This document shows positions 8,055 through 17,595 of a stretch of DNA of 64,000 nucleotides, piece after piece (the first letter of the stretch is position 1; each line of letters opens with the position of its first letter). The notes beneath the pieces were generated by a model. That model had not been told where the DNA came from. It worked only from the letters and a program-made list of their open reading frames with translations, and made no database searches. The position numbers and the translations under genes are program-made. Location of the stretch: contig NZ_JANFNG010000023.1 in NCBI RefSeq assembly GCF_024436035.1, positions 33,550 to 97,549 of the forward strand, in the 5' to 3' direction. The stretch comes from Streptomyces humicola (GTDB taxonomy: Bacteria; Actinomycetota; Actinomycetes; Streptomycetales; Streptomycetaceae).

Positions 8055-9467
8055 CTACCGCGTGGGCCTCGCGCCCAGCCTGCCGCGGACCGCGGTCTGG
8101 ACCTCGGCCTCCTCCGCCGGATCGGCGGCGAGCCTGCGCAGCTGGGCGAGCACGCGGACATCACCCGTCGCCGCGCGCCGCGCCGCGAGCTCGCGCGTGG
8201 CCTCCTCGCAGTCCCACAGGCACTCGATGGCGAACCCCTCCGCAAAGGACGGATCCGTCACGGCGAGCGCCCTCGCCGCACACCCGCGCACATGCGACGA
8301 GGATGTCTCGCGGTAAATATGGCGCAGAACGGGCGCCGCACAGCCGATGCCGAGCCGCCCGATCCCCTCGACCAGAACGGCAAGGCCCTCCGCGTCGGCG
8401 CCCGAGGCGCGGACCAGGCGGCGCAGCGCGGCGAGCACCCGCCCCGCGTCCCCGGCCTCGCCGCGGACGGCCAGCACACGGGCGGCGGCGGCGCCGAGCG
8501 CGTCCTCGCGTGCGGCCCATGCTCGGGCGCGCTCCAGGGCCGCGGCGCCGCGCATGCGCGCGAGGGACTCCAGAGCGGCCCGTGAGACGACGGGCGAGCC
8601 GTAGGCCGCCGCTTCGATCAGGTCGAGCACCTGCCCGTCCTGGCGGTCGGCGAGGAAGCGCAGCGCGGCGGCGCGTGCAGCCTCGGGCCCTCCCTTGGCC
8701 GCGGCGAGCAGCTCCTGGCGGTGTTCGGGTCCCGCGACCGCCGCCAGGCAGCGTGCGGCGGGCGCGTCACGGTGCTGCGCGGGGTAGGCGTCGAGTCCCT
8801 GCTGGGCCCAGTCGAGGACGTCGTGCACGCTCCAGCCGGGAGCCGGGCCCGCCGGACGCAGTTGCCGCTGCCAGCGGTCGAAGGCGTGCCGTTCTTCTGC
8901 GGCGCGCACCCGATCGCCGTGCACCGGGTCCTCGGCCCACAGCCGCCACGGCCGCCTTTCGTACGCCTCGCGCAGCGCACGCGCCAGCGCGGCGTCGCCC
9001 TCGGGCGTGCACGGGAAGCGCGCGAGCACGGCGGGGGCGAGTGAGCGGAGCCCCTCGTCGTCGTCACGGAGCGCGAGCTCGTCCAGGGCCCAGGCCCAGT
9101 TGGCGCCCTTGGCGGCGTAGTCGCGCAGCAGCCGCAGCGCGTCGCGGCGGCCGTATCCGGCGAGGTGGCCGAGGACGGACAGGGCCAGCCCGGTGCGCTG
9201 CTCGTCGTCGTCGAGAAGGTCGTCGGCGTGGAAGAGATGCTGTTCGATCCCGTCGAGCCCGCCTTCGAGCTCGGAGTACAGGCGCGCGTAATACAACGAG
9301 CGTGATTCCACTTGCCAGTCTCGGCGGGGATCGCTCAGGACGCACTGCTCCAGCGCGGCGAGGGCCTCGCCCCGCTGCTCCGCGAGGGCATGCAGGGTCC
9401 CGTCTCCGCGTCCTCTCTGGAGGAGGCCGAGAAGGGTGCCGCTTGGCGCTATGACCGGGTCGAACAT
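8055..9467 (-). CDS. HEAT-repeat protein
   Basis: 470 aa from ATG 9467 (MFDPVIAPSGTLLGLLQRGRG). Much of it is alternating Ala/Leu/Arg-rich helices with repeated blocks such as AARAAALRFLADRQDGQVLD and RGCAARALAVTDPSFAEGF, as in HEAT or PBS-lyase-like solenoids. No catalytic signature. Probably a protein-binding scaffold. A single gene: 130 bp separate it from the glycosyltransferase operon start, and it is divergent from the PP2C gene. Function unknown. Confidence 0.75.
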   Translation of the reverse strand: MFDPVIAPSGTLLGLLQRGRGDGTLHALAEQRGEALAALEQCVLSDPRRDWQVESRSLYYARLYSELEGGLDGIEQHLFHADDLLDDDEQRTGLALSVLGHLAGYGRRDALRLLRDYAAKGANWAWALDELALRDDDEGLRSLAPAVLARFPCTPEGDAALARALREAYERRPWRLWAEDPVHGDRVRAAEERHAFDRWQRQLRPAGPAPGWSVHDVLDWAQQGLDAYPAQHRDAPAARCLAAVAGPEHRQELLAAAKGGPEAARAAALRFLADRQDGQVLDLIEAAAYGSPVVSRAALESLARMRGAAALERARAWAAREDALGAAAARVLAVRGEAGDAGRVLAALRRLVRASGADAEGLAVLVEGIGRLGIGCAAPVLRHIYRETSSSHVRGCAARALAVTDPSFAEGFAIECLWDCEEATRELAARRAATGDVRVLAQLRRLAADPAEEAEVQTAVRGRLGARPTR

Positions 9468-9843
9468 GAGGGCAATCCTCGCTTGAGGTGTGCGGTGTCG
9501 ACAAACGAAAATCCGCAGGTCGGTGCAAACCCGCCGCGGGCGGCACCACGGGCCATGATGCCCCCGGGCGCGGTGCGGGGGCCACGGTATTTGTCCCATC
9601 CACCGGTGCCATCGCGCCAGTACGCCTTCACAGGCGATCACCGGACGCAGGTTGACGCCGTACCGCCATGACCAGAGATGAACCATTCCGGCGCCGCTTC
9701 TGGGCCACCCGGCCACTGGAATATGCCGGAAGCACCACCGGATCGGGTATTGCGGAAACCCTTACGGACCATCGCTCACTGTGCAACAGTCGTGACTGGC
9801 CCAACTACCGCTCGCGCCGCGTCGAAGCACGTTCGGAGAAGTC
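9468..9843. other. Non-coding divergent intergenic region
   Basis: 376 bp between the divergent HEAT-repeat and PP2C genes. Presumably both promoters lie here. I could not fix a convincing -35/-10 pair or operator. No RNA gene or coding ORF is supported. Confidence 0.6.
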
Positions 9844-11310
9844 ATGCCGTCCCACCCGCATGCGGACCATGCCGCTGTCCCATCGCCGGATCCCGGCGTT
9901 GTCGACGCGCTGATCTCCCAAGCACGGGAACTGCGCGGGCAGCTGGACGCCGTACGCGTCGTCCCGTCCGCCGACGAGGACGACCCCCACCGCCGGTGGC
10001 AGCGCGCTCTGTGCGATCTCGCCGTGCACCACCTCGACAACCTCGGCGAGCACCTCGGCCAGCTCAAGGAGGAGCTCGCCCCCGAGGAGGGCGTCGCGTA
10101 CCCGGCGTACGCGCCCGACGAACCCGGAACCGAACTGCCTCCGGGCCCCGCAGGCGTACGGGCGCTCGGCCGCGCGGGCAGCGCGGAGTGGAACCTGCTC
10201 ACCGACGAGGTCACCTGGTCCGACGAGCTGTACCGGATATTCGGCCGCACCAGGAAGGACGGGCCGCTGACCCTGGACGAGCTCCCGTCCTGGCTCTTCG
10301 CCGAGGACCAGCAGTCGCTCACCACGATGGTCACCGCCTGTCTGGTCGACGGGCGGCCGATCGACGGCGAGTTCCGCATCGTGCGCCCGGACGGCTCGGT
10401 GCGCACGGTGCACATGGTGGGCGAGCCGGTGCTCGACGCCGACGGCGGGACCGCCTCGATGTGGGCGGTACTGCGAGACGTCAGCGAACTGCGCCGCAGC
10501 CAGCGGACGTTGCGCGAGACCCGTGACTCGCTGCAACGGCAGCGGCAGATCGCGCAGGCCGAGCACCGGCTGGCGGTTGAGCTGCAGGAGGCCGTGCTTC
10601 CCCCGTGGCGCGGCCCCCTGCGGTTCCCGCTGGAGGGCGGGTCCGTCGCGCTGGACCTCGCCGCCCGCTACTTCCCCTCCGCCACCGGCGCGTTGATCGG
10701 CGGCGACTGGTACGACGCGATGCAGCTGCCCGACGGCGCCACGCTGCTGACCGTCGGCGATCTGACCGGGCACGGGGTGGCGGCCACCTCGGGAATGGCG
10801 ATGCTGCTCGGCGCGCTGCGCGGGATGGCGGTCACCGGCATGGCACCGGGCCCGCTGATGAACGCCCTCAACCAACTGCTCGACCGCTCGGCGCAGCCTG
10901 CTCTCGGCAGCGCGCTGTGCTGCCGCTACGAGGCTGAGACGCATGCGCTCACCTGGTCGCAGGCCGGCCACCCCGCCCCGCTGCTGTTCCGCGACGGGGC
11001 GGGGCGTGCCCTCGACGCGCCGGAGGGCGTGCTGCTCGGCGCGACGTCCGGCGCCGCGTACGGGCAGGCCAGGGCGCAGCTGCTGCCCGGCGACCTCCTC
11101 GTGCTCCACACGGACGGCATCGCACCGAGGCGCGCCTCGCTCGCCGACCCGGTCGGCGCGGCGGACGGGGACACCACGCGACTGCTCGGGCTCGCGACGC
11201 GGTTCGCCGAGTGCCGTAGCGCCCAGGACTGCGTGCGTGTCGTCGTCGAGGAGCTCGACACGCCCGAGCGCGAGCGCGACGCCTGCGTGCTGATCGCCCG
11301 CGTCTCATGA
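9844..11310 (+). CDS. PAS-domain PP2C (SpoIIE-type) serine phosphatase
   Basis: 488 aa. Residues about 110-220 form a PAS/PAC module (SAEWNLLTDEVTWSDELYR; FRIVRPDGSVRTVHMVGEP), then a short coiled segment to about 245. The PP2C-SpoIIE domain follows with metal-binding motifs GGDWYDAMQLPDG near 285 and VGDLTGHGVAATSGMAM near 305, and a terminal DACVLIARV. Such phosphatases dephosphorylate STAS anti-anti-sigma factors in sigma-B-type partner switching. PAS probably senses a small ligand or redox state. No sigma factor or STAS gene is adjacent. Confidence 0.92.
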   Translation: MPSHPHADHAAVPSPDPGVVDALISQARELRGQLDAVRVVPSADEDDPHRRWQRALCDLAVHHLDNLGEHLGQLKEELAPEEGVAYPAYAPDEPGTELPPGPAGVRALGRAGSAEWNLLTDEVTWSDELYRIFGRTRKDGPLTLDELPSWLFAEDQQSLTTMVTACLVDGRPIDGEFRIVRPDGSVRTVHMVGEPVLDADGGTASMWAVLRDVSELRRSQRTLRETRDSLQRQRQIAQAEHRLAVELQEAVLPPWRGPLRFPLEGGSVALDLAARYFPSATGALIGGDWYDAMQLPDGATLLTVGDLTGHGVAATSGMAMLLGALRGMAVTGMAPGPLMNALNQLLDRSAQPALGSALCCRYEAETHALTWSQAGHPAPLLFRDGAGRALDAPEGVLLGATSGAAYGQARAQLLPGDLLVLHTDGIAPRRASLADPVGAADGDTTRLLGLATRFAECRSAQDCVRVVVEELDTPERERDACVLIARVS

Positions 11311-11386
11311 ATCGACCGAAGCGACGAAGCGACAACGGTCGGCGATGGTGATTTGACGGCAATGGCGAATTGACGGCGCTGCGACC

Positions 11387-12880
11387 TCACACCGCGGCAC
11401 TCCCGCCCTTCGGTTCGATTTTGGTCGGCAAGGCGATGCGGATCTCGTCCCGCAGGTCCTGGATCTGGCTGTACTGCGCATACCGGCCGGTCAGCCGGTA
11501 CATCTCACGCAGCCGGTCCCAGGTGCGATGGGACGAGTTCTGGCCGATGCTCAACAGAGCAAGCCGGGCATAGCGGTCCCCCTGCTCGGGATCGTCGGCG
11601 ATGAAGCACGCCGACGCCATCGAGATGTGGTCGAAGATCTTCGAACGGTCGTGTCCGGCGCGCCGCAGATCCAGCGCCCGCTGGGCGTGCTGCTGCGCCG
11701 GCGACGCCGCCGCGGGGTCGTGCTCGGCCAGCATGCGGTACGCGAGCGCCTGCATGCCGTGGAAGTCGGCCTCGTCGAAGTTCTGCATCCAACTCGGGGA
11801 CGGCACATCGCGCTTGTCGGAGACGAACAGGTCCTCGGCCTGGCCGAGGGTGCGCCGCATCGCCTGGCCGCGCCCCATGGACGCCTGCGCCCAGGCCTCG
11901 ATGGTCTGCAGCATCGCGCGTGTGCGCGGCAATGTCTCGTCACCCGAGCCCGACTGGGCGAGGTTCATCAGATCGAGGGCGTCGTCGGGACGGCCGAGAT
12001 GGACCATCTGACGTGCGGCACGCGAGAGCGCTTCGCCGGCGCGCGGGCGGTCACCGCCCTCCCGGGCCGCATGCGCGGCGATCACGAAGTACTTCTGGGC
12101 GGTGGGTTCGAGGCCCACGTCGTGGGACATCCACCCGGCGAGCACCGCCAGATTGGCGGCCACGCCCCACAACCGCCGTTGCAGGTGCGGCGGATGGCGG
12201 TAGGAGAGCATCCCTCCCACCTCGTTGAGCTGGCCGACCACGGCCTTGCGCTGGAGTCCGCCGCCGCGCGAGGCGTCCCAGGCGCGGAAGACCTCGACCG
12301 AGCGCTCCAGCGCTTCGATCTCCTCCGAGCCCACGGGCGCGGCCTCGTAGCGGTCGTACCCGGCGGCGACGGCGGATGATGCGGGATGCAGAGGATTGTC
12401 GAGTTGGGGGGCGTCGGCCGCGAGAGCCGGGTCGGTGTGCAACCAGTCGTACATGGCGCTGCTGAGTGCGGAGCCGGCGGCGAGCGCGGCACCCGCGCCC
12501 ACAAGACCGCGTCGGTTGAGCATGAGGTCCATTCCCGTGAATTCGGTGAGGACCGCGGCAGTTCGCTCCGGTGCCCAGGGCAGGCCGTCAGGATTGCTCA
12601 CGGCTTTTCTTCCCGTACGCCGTTGCCGGTCGAACCCGAGATCCTCGATGGTCACGACACGGCCGAGGCGCTCGGTGAACAGGGCCGCCAGCACCTTCGG
12701 CACGGGATCGCGCGGCGTCTCGCCGGTCTCGATCCAACGGCGTACCCGTGAGGTGTCGGTCGACAGCTGCGGGTGGCCCATGGCCGCCGCCTGCCTGTTG
12801 ACCATCCTCGCGAGCTCCCCCTTGGACCATCCGGTGAGGCCGAACAGGTCCGCGAGACGGGTGTTGGCTTCCTTGGTCAT
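11387..12880 (-). CDS. TPR-containing regulator, NsdB-like
   Basis: 497 aa from ATG 12880. N-terminal 1-95 looks like a helix-turn-helix region ([38 protein letters not shown]). After about residue 170 come TPR-like helical repeats ([40 protein letters not shown]). The architecture and N-terminus match Streptomyces NsdA/NsdB-type proteins, which repress differentiation and antibiotic production; NsdB is my best match from memory. Single gene. A bldD- or whi-type promoter could not be identified. Confidence 0.75.
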   Translation of the reverse strand: MTKEANTRLADLFGLTGWSKGELARMVNRQAAAMGHPQLSTDTSRVRRWIETGETPRDPVPKVLAALFTERLGRVVTIEDLGFDRQRRTGRKAVSNPDGLPWAPERTAAVLTEFTGMDLMLNRRGLVGAGAALAAGSALSSAMYDWLHTDPALAADAPQLDNPLHPASSAVAAGYDRYEAAPVGSEEIEALERSVEVFRAWDASRGGGLQRKAVVGQLNEVGGMLSYRHPPHLQRRLWGVAANLAVLAGWMSHDVGLEPTAQKYFVIAAHAAREGGDRPRAGEALSRAARQMVHLGRPDDALDLMNLAQSGSGDETLPRTRAMLQTIEAWAQASMGRGQAMRRTLGQAEDLFVSDKRDVPSPSWMQNFDEADFHGMQALAYRMLAEHDPAAASPAQQHAQRALDLRRAGHDRSKIFDHISMASACFIADDPEQGDRYARLALLSIGQNSSHRTWDRLREMYRLTGRYAQYSQIQDLRDEIRIALPTKIEPKGGSAAV

Positions 12881-13064
12881 CAAGCCCCCAGGTTCCTCGG
12901 CACAGTTGACATTAATGGCCCCCAGAGGCGGTCGCGAGCATTCGCCATGGTTCGCCAGGGTCCGCCACATGGTCTGCCACCCATCGACGGGTGTGATGTA
13001 GGAACGCGCCACCCCGCCCCGCCCGGGCCCCCCTCCGGAATCTCACGCCGGGATCTCACCCCGA

Positions 13065-13165
13065 GATCCCGGCCGGATCCCGGCCGGGGCCAGGCCGGAT
13101 CCCGGCCGGGGCCAGGCCGGGGCCCGGCCGGGGCCCGGCCGGGGCCCGGATCGGGATCCGGGTCC
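13065..13165. repeat. GC-rich GGCCGGGGCC tandem repeat block
   Basis: About 100 bp made of interleaved units: GATCCCGGCCGGGGCCAG twice, then GGCCGGGGCCC-type decamers about three times, flanked by GATCCCGG-like ends. Self-complementary, so it can fold into several alternative stems. It sits in non-coding DNA before the APH-fold gene. Confidence 0.8.
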
Positions 13166-13197
13166 GGCAGCCGCATTCCCCAGGGTGCGGCTGCCGG
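13164..13197. promoter_or_regulatory. Perfect 12-bp stem hairpin upstream of the APH-fold gene
   Basis: CCGGCAGCCGCA (13164-13175) and TGCGGCTGCCGG (13186-13197) are exact inverted repeats around a 10-nt loop. No T-run follows. It could be a terminator for a transcript coming through the repeat block, an attenuator, or a bidirectional insulator. It ends about 98 bp before the APH-fold ATG. Confidence 0.6.
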
Positions 13198-13294
13198 TTC
13201 ACCGGATGCGACGGTGGCGTGCGCCGCCCCTGAACGAGTCCTGCACGAGCCAGAAGCGCTTTACCAGGCACACGAAGGGATCTGTTACCACCTC

Positions 13295-14431
13295 ATGTAC
13301 TCAGCATCGTCCTCCGTGTCCGCCCCGACCCGGCCGGCCGCCTTCCGCGGCACCGGCCTCGCCCCGCGCCCCCGTCCGGTGTCCGCCGAGCCGTACCTGG
13401 ACCCCTCCCACGCGGCCGGTGCGGGCCGCGCCATCGGGCGGTCGCGCAGCGTCCCCGCGGGCACCTCCCATCCGCTCAGCGGCAGGCTCGACCTGACCGG
13501 CCCCCAGGGCGCCCAACTGCGGTCGGCGATCGCCTCCGTGCAGCGGATCTGCCCCGAGTTCACCCCGGCCCAGGTGCTGCGCCGCAGCAGCCGGTCGGTG
13601 CTGCTGGTCGGCACGGCGGGCCGCAGCCCGGCCGTCGCGAAGTGCCTGATCGACCACTCGTCCGCCTGGGCCGAGCGGTTCCGTCACGAAATAGCGGCAT
13701 ACCGGGCGTTCGTCCGACACCGCCCTCCGGTGCGCGTACCGCGGCTCATCGCGGCCGATCCGGAGAGCTGCACGCTCGTGGTGGAACGCATGCCAGGACG
13801 CGTGGCAGCGGTGCACCGGCACCCTTCCGAGGCACCACCGCGCAGCGATGTGCGGGCGGCGCTCGGGGCGTTCTGCCGCATCAATCTGTGGCGTCCGCCG
13901 GCCGGGGTCTTCGACGCCCCGGTCGACTATCCGGCGCGGATCTCCCGCTACCACGAACTGGGGCTCCTTACCGACCGGGATCTGGGCGATCTGCAGAAGC
14001 TGCTGCACGGTCTCGCCCACGCCCAGGGGCAGTTCTGCCACGGCGACGCGCTGCTGCAGAACGTGCTGCTCTCCCCCGCCGGGCCGGTGCTCGTCGACTG
14101 GGAGCACGCGGGGTGGTATCTGCCTGGGTACGACCTCGCCGTGCTGTGGTCCGTCCTCGGCGACGACCCCGTGTCGCGGCGGCAGATCAGCCAGATGGCC
14201 CAGACGGCCGGCCCGACCTCGCGCGACGCGTTCCTGGTGAACCTCATGCTCGTGCTGACGCGTGAGATCCGCACCTTCGAATCGGCCCTGCAACGCTCCC
14301 TGCACGCCGGCGGCCCTGCCGCTTCGGGGACGGCCGAGACGGGCGAGGAGCAGCGGCTGCTGCTGCGACGCCTGCACGACGACTGCGGAATGGCGCGCCG
14401 GGCCGTGCGGGCGGCGGTGGGCACCCGCTGA
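13295..14431 (+). CDS. Aminoglycoside phosphotransferase (APH)-fold kinase-like protein
   Basis: 378 aa from ATG 13295. The first 90 residues are low-complexity. The APH-type kinase fold follows, with the catalytic loop [16 protein letters not shown] (HGD-x4-N) and metal motif [20 protein letters not shown] near residues 250-285. A longer upstream frame crosses the repeat block and is not supported. Known relatives phosphorylate small hydroxylated molecules or sugars. Substrate unknown; a resistance role is not implied. It is followed by a strong terminator hairpin. Confidence 0.82.
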   Translation: MYSASSSVSAPTRPAAFRGTGLAPRPRPVSAEPYLDPSHAAGAGRAIGRSRSVPAGTSHPLSGRLDLTGPQGAQLRSAIASVQRICPEFTPAQVLRRSSRSVLLVGTAGRSPAVAKCLIDHSSAWAERFRHEIAAYRAFVRHRPPVRVPRLIAADPESCTLVVERMPGRVAAVHRHPSEAPPRSDVRAALGAFCRINLWRPPAGVFDAPVDYPARISRYHELGLLTDRDLGDLQKLLHGLAHAQGQFCHGDALLQNVLLSPAGPVLVDWEHAGWYLPGYDLAVLWSVLGDDPVSRRQISQMAQTAGPTSRDAFLVNLMLVLTREIRTFESALQRSLHAGGPAASGTAETGEEQRLLLRRLHDDCGMARRAVRAAVGTR

Positions 14432-14460
14432 CCGTCCTCCCCGCGCCCCCTCAGGCCCCG

Positions 14461-14494
14461 ACGCCCGTGCCGGGTGGCTCCCCGGTACGGGCGT
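14461..14494 (+). terminator. Probable terminator hairpin after the APH-fold gene
   Basis: ACGCCCGTGCCGGG (14461-14474) pairs with CCCGGTACGGGCGT (14481-14494), 14 bp with one G-U type pair and a 6-nt loop. It lies 30 bp after the stop. No long U-tract, as is common for Streptomyces terminators. Confidence 0.65.
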
Positions 14495-14645
14495 TGACAT
14501 GCCGATGACAGGGAAGATGACGGGGCGTATGACGGTTGGACGACATGCCATGTGGGCCGGACGGGTTGGTCATTGACCGACCGTCGGATGAACGGTACGT
14601 CTGGGATCCGGCCCGGACGGGTCCGGCCCGCACGAGGAGGCTGTC

Positions 14646-16694
14646 TTGCGAGCATCCGGCATCCGGCCAGTCGCATCCCAGGCATCAGCGTCCCGGCGGT
14701 CCCCGCTGCGAGCGGTCACCGCCACGGCCGCTGCCGCCGCGTTGCTTCCCGTGTGCGCCGCGGCTGCCTCACCGGCCCACGCCCGGCCGCGGGAACCCGG
14801 AGCGCTGCAGGCCGCGTTCGCGGCGGCTGCCCGCCGCTACCACGTCCCGGAGAGCGTGCTGCTCGGTGTGGCGTACATGGAATCGCGCTGGGACACGCAC
14901 AAAGGGCGGCCGAGCGTGAGCGGCGGCTATGGCCCCATGCACCTCACCGACGCGCAGACCGCGATCGAGCAGTCGGTGTGGAAGACCGACGGTGACGCGC
15001 TCGGCGACCCGCGCGGCGACGGTTCCCGCCCGATGACCATCCCCTCCACCGTGAGGATCCCGGAGCTGCGGGCGATTCCCGCGGCCCTGCAGACCGCCGA
15101 CCAGGCTGCCGCCCTCACCGGCATCGGCAACGAGCAGATCCGCGAGGATCCTGCCGAGAACATCGCGGGAGGCGCCGCGCTGCTCGCCGCCGCGCAGCGT
15201 GAGCTCAAGCAGCCGGTCAGCGACGATCCCGGCCAGTGGTTCGGCGCGGTCGCCCGCTACTCGGGCGCCGACGACGCCTCCACCGCCGCCGACTTCGCGG
15301 CCGACGTCTTCCAGGCGATCAGGGACGGCGAGTCGCGCGTCACGGACACCGGGGAACGGGTCACCCTCGCGCCCGAGCCTCGGGTCAAGCCGCTCACCGC
15401 CCAGACGGCGACGATGGGGCTGCGGGCCGCCGAGTCCTCCGGCACCGAATGCCCGAGCAGCGTCGCCTGCGAGTGGGTTCCGGCACCGTACGAGAAGTAC
15501 GGCCGGGCGCGGAAGGACTACGGCGACTACGACGTCGCCGACCGGCCCTCCGACGAGACGATCGACTACATCGTCATCCACGACACCGAGTCCACGTGGG
15601 ACACCACCATGCGGCTGGTGCAGAACCCGAAGTACCTGGGCTGGCACTTCACCGTGCGCTCCATCGACGGCCACATCGCCGAGCACATGCACACCAAGGA
15701 CGTCGGCTGGCACGCAGGCAACTGGTACGTCAACGCCAAGTCCATCGGTGTCGAGCACGAGGGCTTCCTCGCCGATCCCGACGCCTGGTACACGGAGGAG
15801 ATGTACCGCGCCTCGGCTCGACTGGTGCGGTACCTGGCGCACAAGTACGACATCCCGCTCGACCGGCAGCACATCCTCGGCCACGACAACGTGCCCGGCA
15901 TGAACACGGCCGGGATCAAGGCCCAGCACACCGACCCCGGCCCCTACTGGGACTGGGCACACTACTTCGAGCTCCTGGGGGCGCCCTTCCGCGCGACCGC
16001 GGACGCTGACGGCGGCGAGGTGACCATCGATCCGTCGTACGAGGACAACGAGCCCCGTTACACCGGCTGCGGCGAGCCCGGCAAGCCGTGCTCGCCGCAC
16101 GGCTCGGACGCGGTGCGTCTGTACACCGAGCCGAGACAGGACGCCCCGCTCGTCGACGACGTGGGCCTGCACGGCGACGGCCCGAGCACGGAGGGCCTCA
16201 ACGATGTGGGCGCCCGTGCCTCGACCGGCCAGCAGTACGCGGTCGCCGGTCGGGACGGCGACTGGACGGCGATCTGGTACCTCGGCCAGAAGGCCTGGTT
16301 CTACAACCCGTGGGACGACCCGGCGGCGGTCGACGCGCAGGGCTGGGTGGCCAGGCCCAGGCCGGGCGTGCGCTCGGTCCCGGTCTACGGCATGGCGTAT
16401 CCGGAGCGGTCGGCCTACCCGCGCGGCGTCCGCGCCCAGCCGGTCACTCCGCTGCCGTACGCCATGCCCGCCGGGCAGTCGTATGTGATCGGCGGCGTGG
16501 AGCGGGGCGAGTACTTCTCCGCGAAGTCCTTCGATCCCGCGCGGCACAAAGTGGTGCGCGGCAAGCAGCGGTACTACGAGATCCAGTTCGGCCACCGGGT
16601 GGCGTTCGTCAAGGTGAACGACGTGACCGTGGCGCCGTCCCGCGGCACTGACCGGGTCAGCCCTGCTGGAACATCGTCGCCGGGAGCGGCTTGA
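14646..16694 (+). CDS. Secreted N-acetylmuramoyl-L-alanine amidase (Amidase_2) with N-terminal lysozyme-like region
   Basis: 682 aa from TTG 14646, chosen because GAGGAGG ends 5 nt before it. A basic N-terminus and hydrophobic Ala-rich core with an AHA cleavage-like site (to about residue 47) form a Sec signal. Residues 50-190 resemble a transglycosylase/lysozyme-like fold (VPESVLLGVAYMESRWDTH). Amidase_2 spans about 300-430 with zinc-ligand-type residues in YIVIHDTESTWDTT, WHAGNWYVNAKSIGVEHEG and QHTDPGPYWDW. A C-terminal SH3-like half follows. It probably cleaves the stem peptide from peptidoglycan outside the cell. Its 3' end overlaps the convergent gene by 38 bp. Confidence 0.9.
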   Translation: MRASGIRPVASQASASRRSPLRAVTATAAAAALLPVCAAAASPAHARPREPGALQAAFAAAARRYHVPESVLLGVAYMESRWDTHKGRPSVSGGYGPMHLTDAQTAIEQSVWKTDGDALGDPRGDGSRPMTIPSTVRIPELRAIPAALQTADQAAALTGIGNEQIREDPAENIAGGAALLAAAQRELKQPVSDDPGQWFGAVARYSGADDASTAADFAADVFQAIRDGESRVTDTGERVTLAPEPRVKPLTAQTATMGLRAAESSGTECPSSVACEWVPAPYEKYGRARKDYGDYDVADRPSDETIDYIVIHDTESTWDTTMRLVQNPKYLGWHFTVRSIDGHIAEHMHTKDVGWHAGNWYVNAKSIGVEHEGFLADPDAWYTEEMYRASARLVRYLAHKYDIPLDRQHILGHDNVPGMNTAGIKAQHTDPGPYWDWAHYFELLGAPFRATADADGGEVTIDPSYEDNEPRYTGCGEPGKPCSPHGSDAVRLYTEPRQDAPLVDDVGLHGDGPSTEGLNDVGARASTGQQYAVAGRDGDWTAIWYLGQKAWFYNPWDDPAAVDAQGWVARPRPGVRSVPVYGMAYPERSAYPRGVRAQPVTPLPYAMPAGQSYVIGGVERGEYFSAKSFDPARHKVVRGKQRYYEIQFGHRVAFVKVNDVTVAPSRGTDRVSPAGTSSPGAA

Positions 16695-17157
16695 GCAGCT
16701 GGTACAGGTCGTCGGTGATCGGCCGGTCCCAGGTGGCGATGGTGACCTGCACCCCGTCGTCGCGGTCGAACTGGGCGCAGGAGATGCGCTCCTCGCTGAC
16801 CTTGATCCGCCGCACGATGAGGAGACTGTCGCCGTGCATCACGGGGATGTCCTCGCGCTCCACCTCGTGCACGGGCTCGTCGTTGCCGAGCGCCACGAGC
16901 AGCTGGGCCACCTCGAACGGGACGTGTCCTTCGCCCGGCTCACGGGCGGGTGAGCCCTGCGGCAGATTGCCGATGAGCATGGCGGGCCCGCGGCCGCCGA
17001 ACAGGTCGTACCGCAGGAAGATCCCCTGACAGCTGCCGTCGGGCCCGGGAAGCAGGCCGGCACCGAGGTTGCCCGGCCAGTCGCCCGGATCCATGGCCAG
17101 GACATCGAAGTCCGGCCCTGCGGGCGTGGCGGCGCTGCGACGACGGAGGAAGGACAT
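16657..17157 (-). CDS. Conserved hypothetical protein
   Basis: 166 aa from ATG 17157 (MSFLRRRSAATPAGPDFDVL); an upstream GTG at 17196 lacks a binding site. Acidic, globular, no membrane segment or signal. Segments FEVAQLLVALGNDEPVHEVE and VQVTIATWDRPITDDLYQLL look like an alpha/beta fold. I do not recognise a named family. Convergent with the amidase gene, whose 3' end it overlaps by 38 bp, so antisense interference is possible. Confidence 0.75.
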   Translation of the reverse strand: MSFLRRRSAATPAGPDFDVLAMDPGDWPGNLGAGLLPGPDGSCQGIFLRYDLFGGRGPAMLIGNLPQGSPAREPGEGHVPFEVAQLLVALGNDEPVHEVEREDIPVMHGDSLLIVRRIKVSEERISCAQFDRDDGVQVTIATWDRPITDDLYQLLKPLPATMFQQG

Positions 17158-17234
17158 GCGGCCATCGTACGTGTCCCTGCCGACGAGGTCCGACACGGAG
17201 GCGGCCCGACCGGCGCAGGTGCCTCAGGCAGGCC

Positions 17235-17474
17235 TCAGATGAGGTCGAACTCGCCGTCGCGTGCGCCGAGTACGAAAGCGCGCCATTCCGCCGGAGTGAA
17301 GACCAGCGCGGGTCCCTCCGGATTGCGGCCGTGACGCATGGCGATGTAGCCCTCGACGAAGGCGATCTCGACGTCACCCGTACCCTGACCGCTCGACTGC
17401 CACTGTGCGGCGTCGAGGTCCAGCTGCGGTTTCGGCTCGCTCACCATACGCTGCGGGGCGGTGCCTTCGGCCAC
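17235..17474 (-). CDS. DUF397 domain protein
   Basis: 79 aa from GTG 17474, with GGAGGAG upstream. The core LDLDAAQWQSSGQGTGDVEIAFVEGYIAMRHGRNPEGPALVFTPAEWRAFVLGARDGEFD pattern, taken piecewise, is the DUF397 signature: the W-S-S-x-G motif, an RxS/RHGRNP-like strand, and FTPAEWRAF near the C-terminus. In Streptomyces these small proteins often accompany XRE/DUF5753 regulators as toxin-antitoxin-like or regulatory partners. No such partner lies beside this one. Confidence 0.85.
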   Translation of the reverse strand: MAEGTAPQRMVSEPKPQLDLDAAQWQSSGQGTGDVEIAFVEGYIAMRHGRNPEGPALVFTPAEWRAFVLGARDGEFDLI

Positions 17475-17595
17475 GTCCGTTCTCCTCCCGTCGGTGCCCA
17501 CCCGACCAGCGTATCCACGGTGAGCGGCGCCGAACAGGGCGAGTGCCCAGCTGATCGTCCACGGTCGGAAACGGATTGGATCCAGTCGCAAACCA

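Larger units (their letters stand above)
12881..13294. other. Divergent intergenic region with GC repeats and a hairpin
   Basis: 414 bp between the NsdB-like gene and the APH-fold gene. The left part (12881-13020) probably holds the NsdB-like promoter and has near-repeats of TTCGCCAnGG. The right part holds the GC tandem repeats and the 12-bp hairpin listed separately. No coding ORF is supported. Confidence 0.6.

Noticed and set aside
12773..13294. Upstream extension of the APH-fold gene across the GC repeats
   Set aside because: It reads through the divergent gene's start and the repeat block, giving low-complexity sequence without homology. ATG 13295 is preferred.
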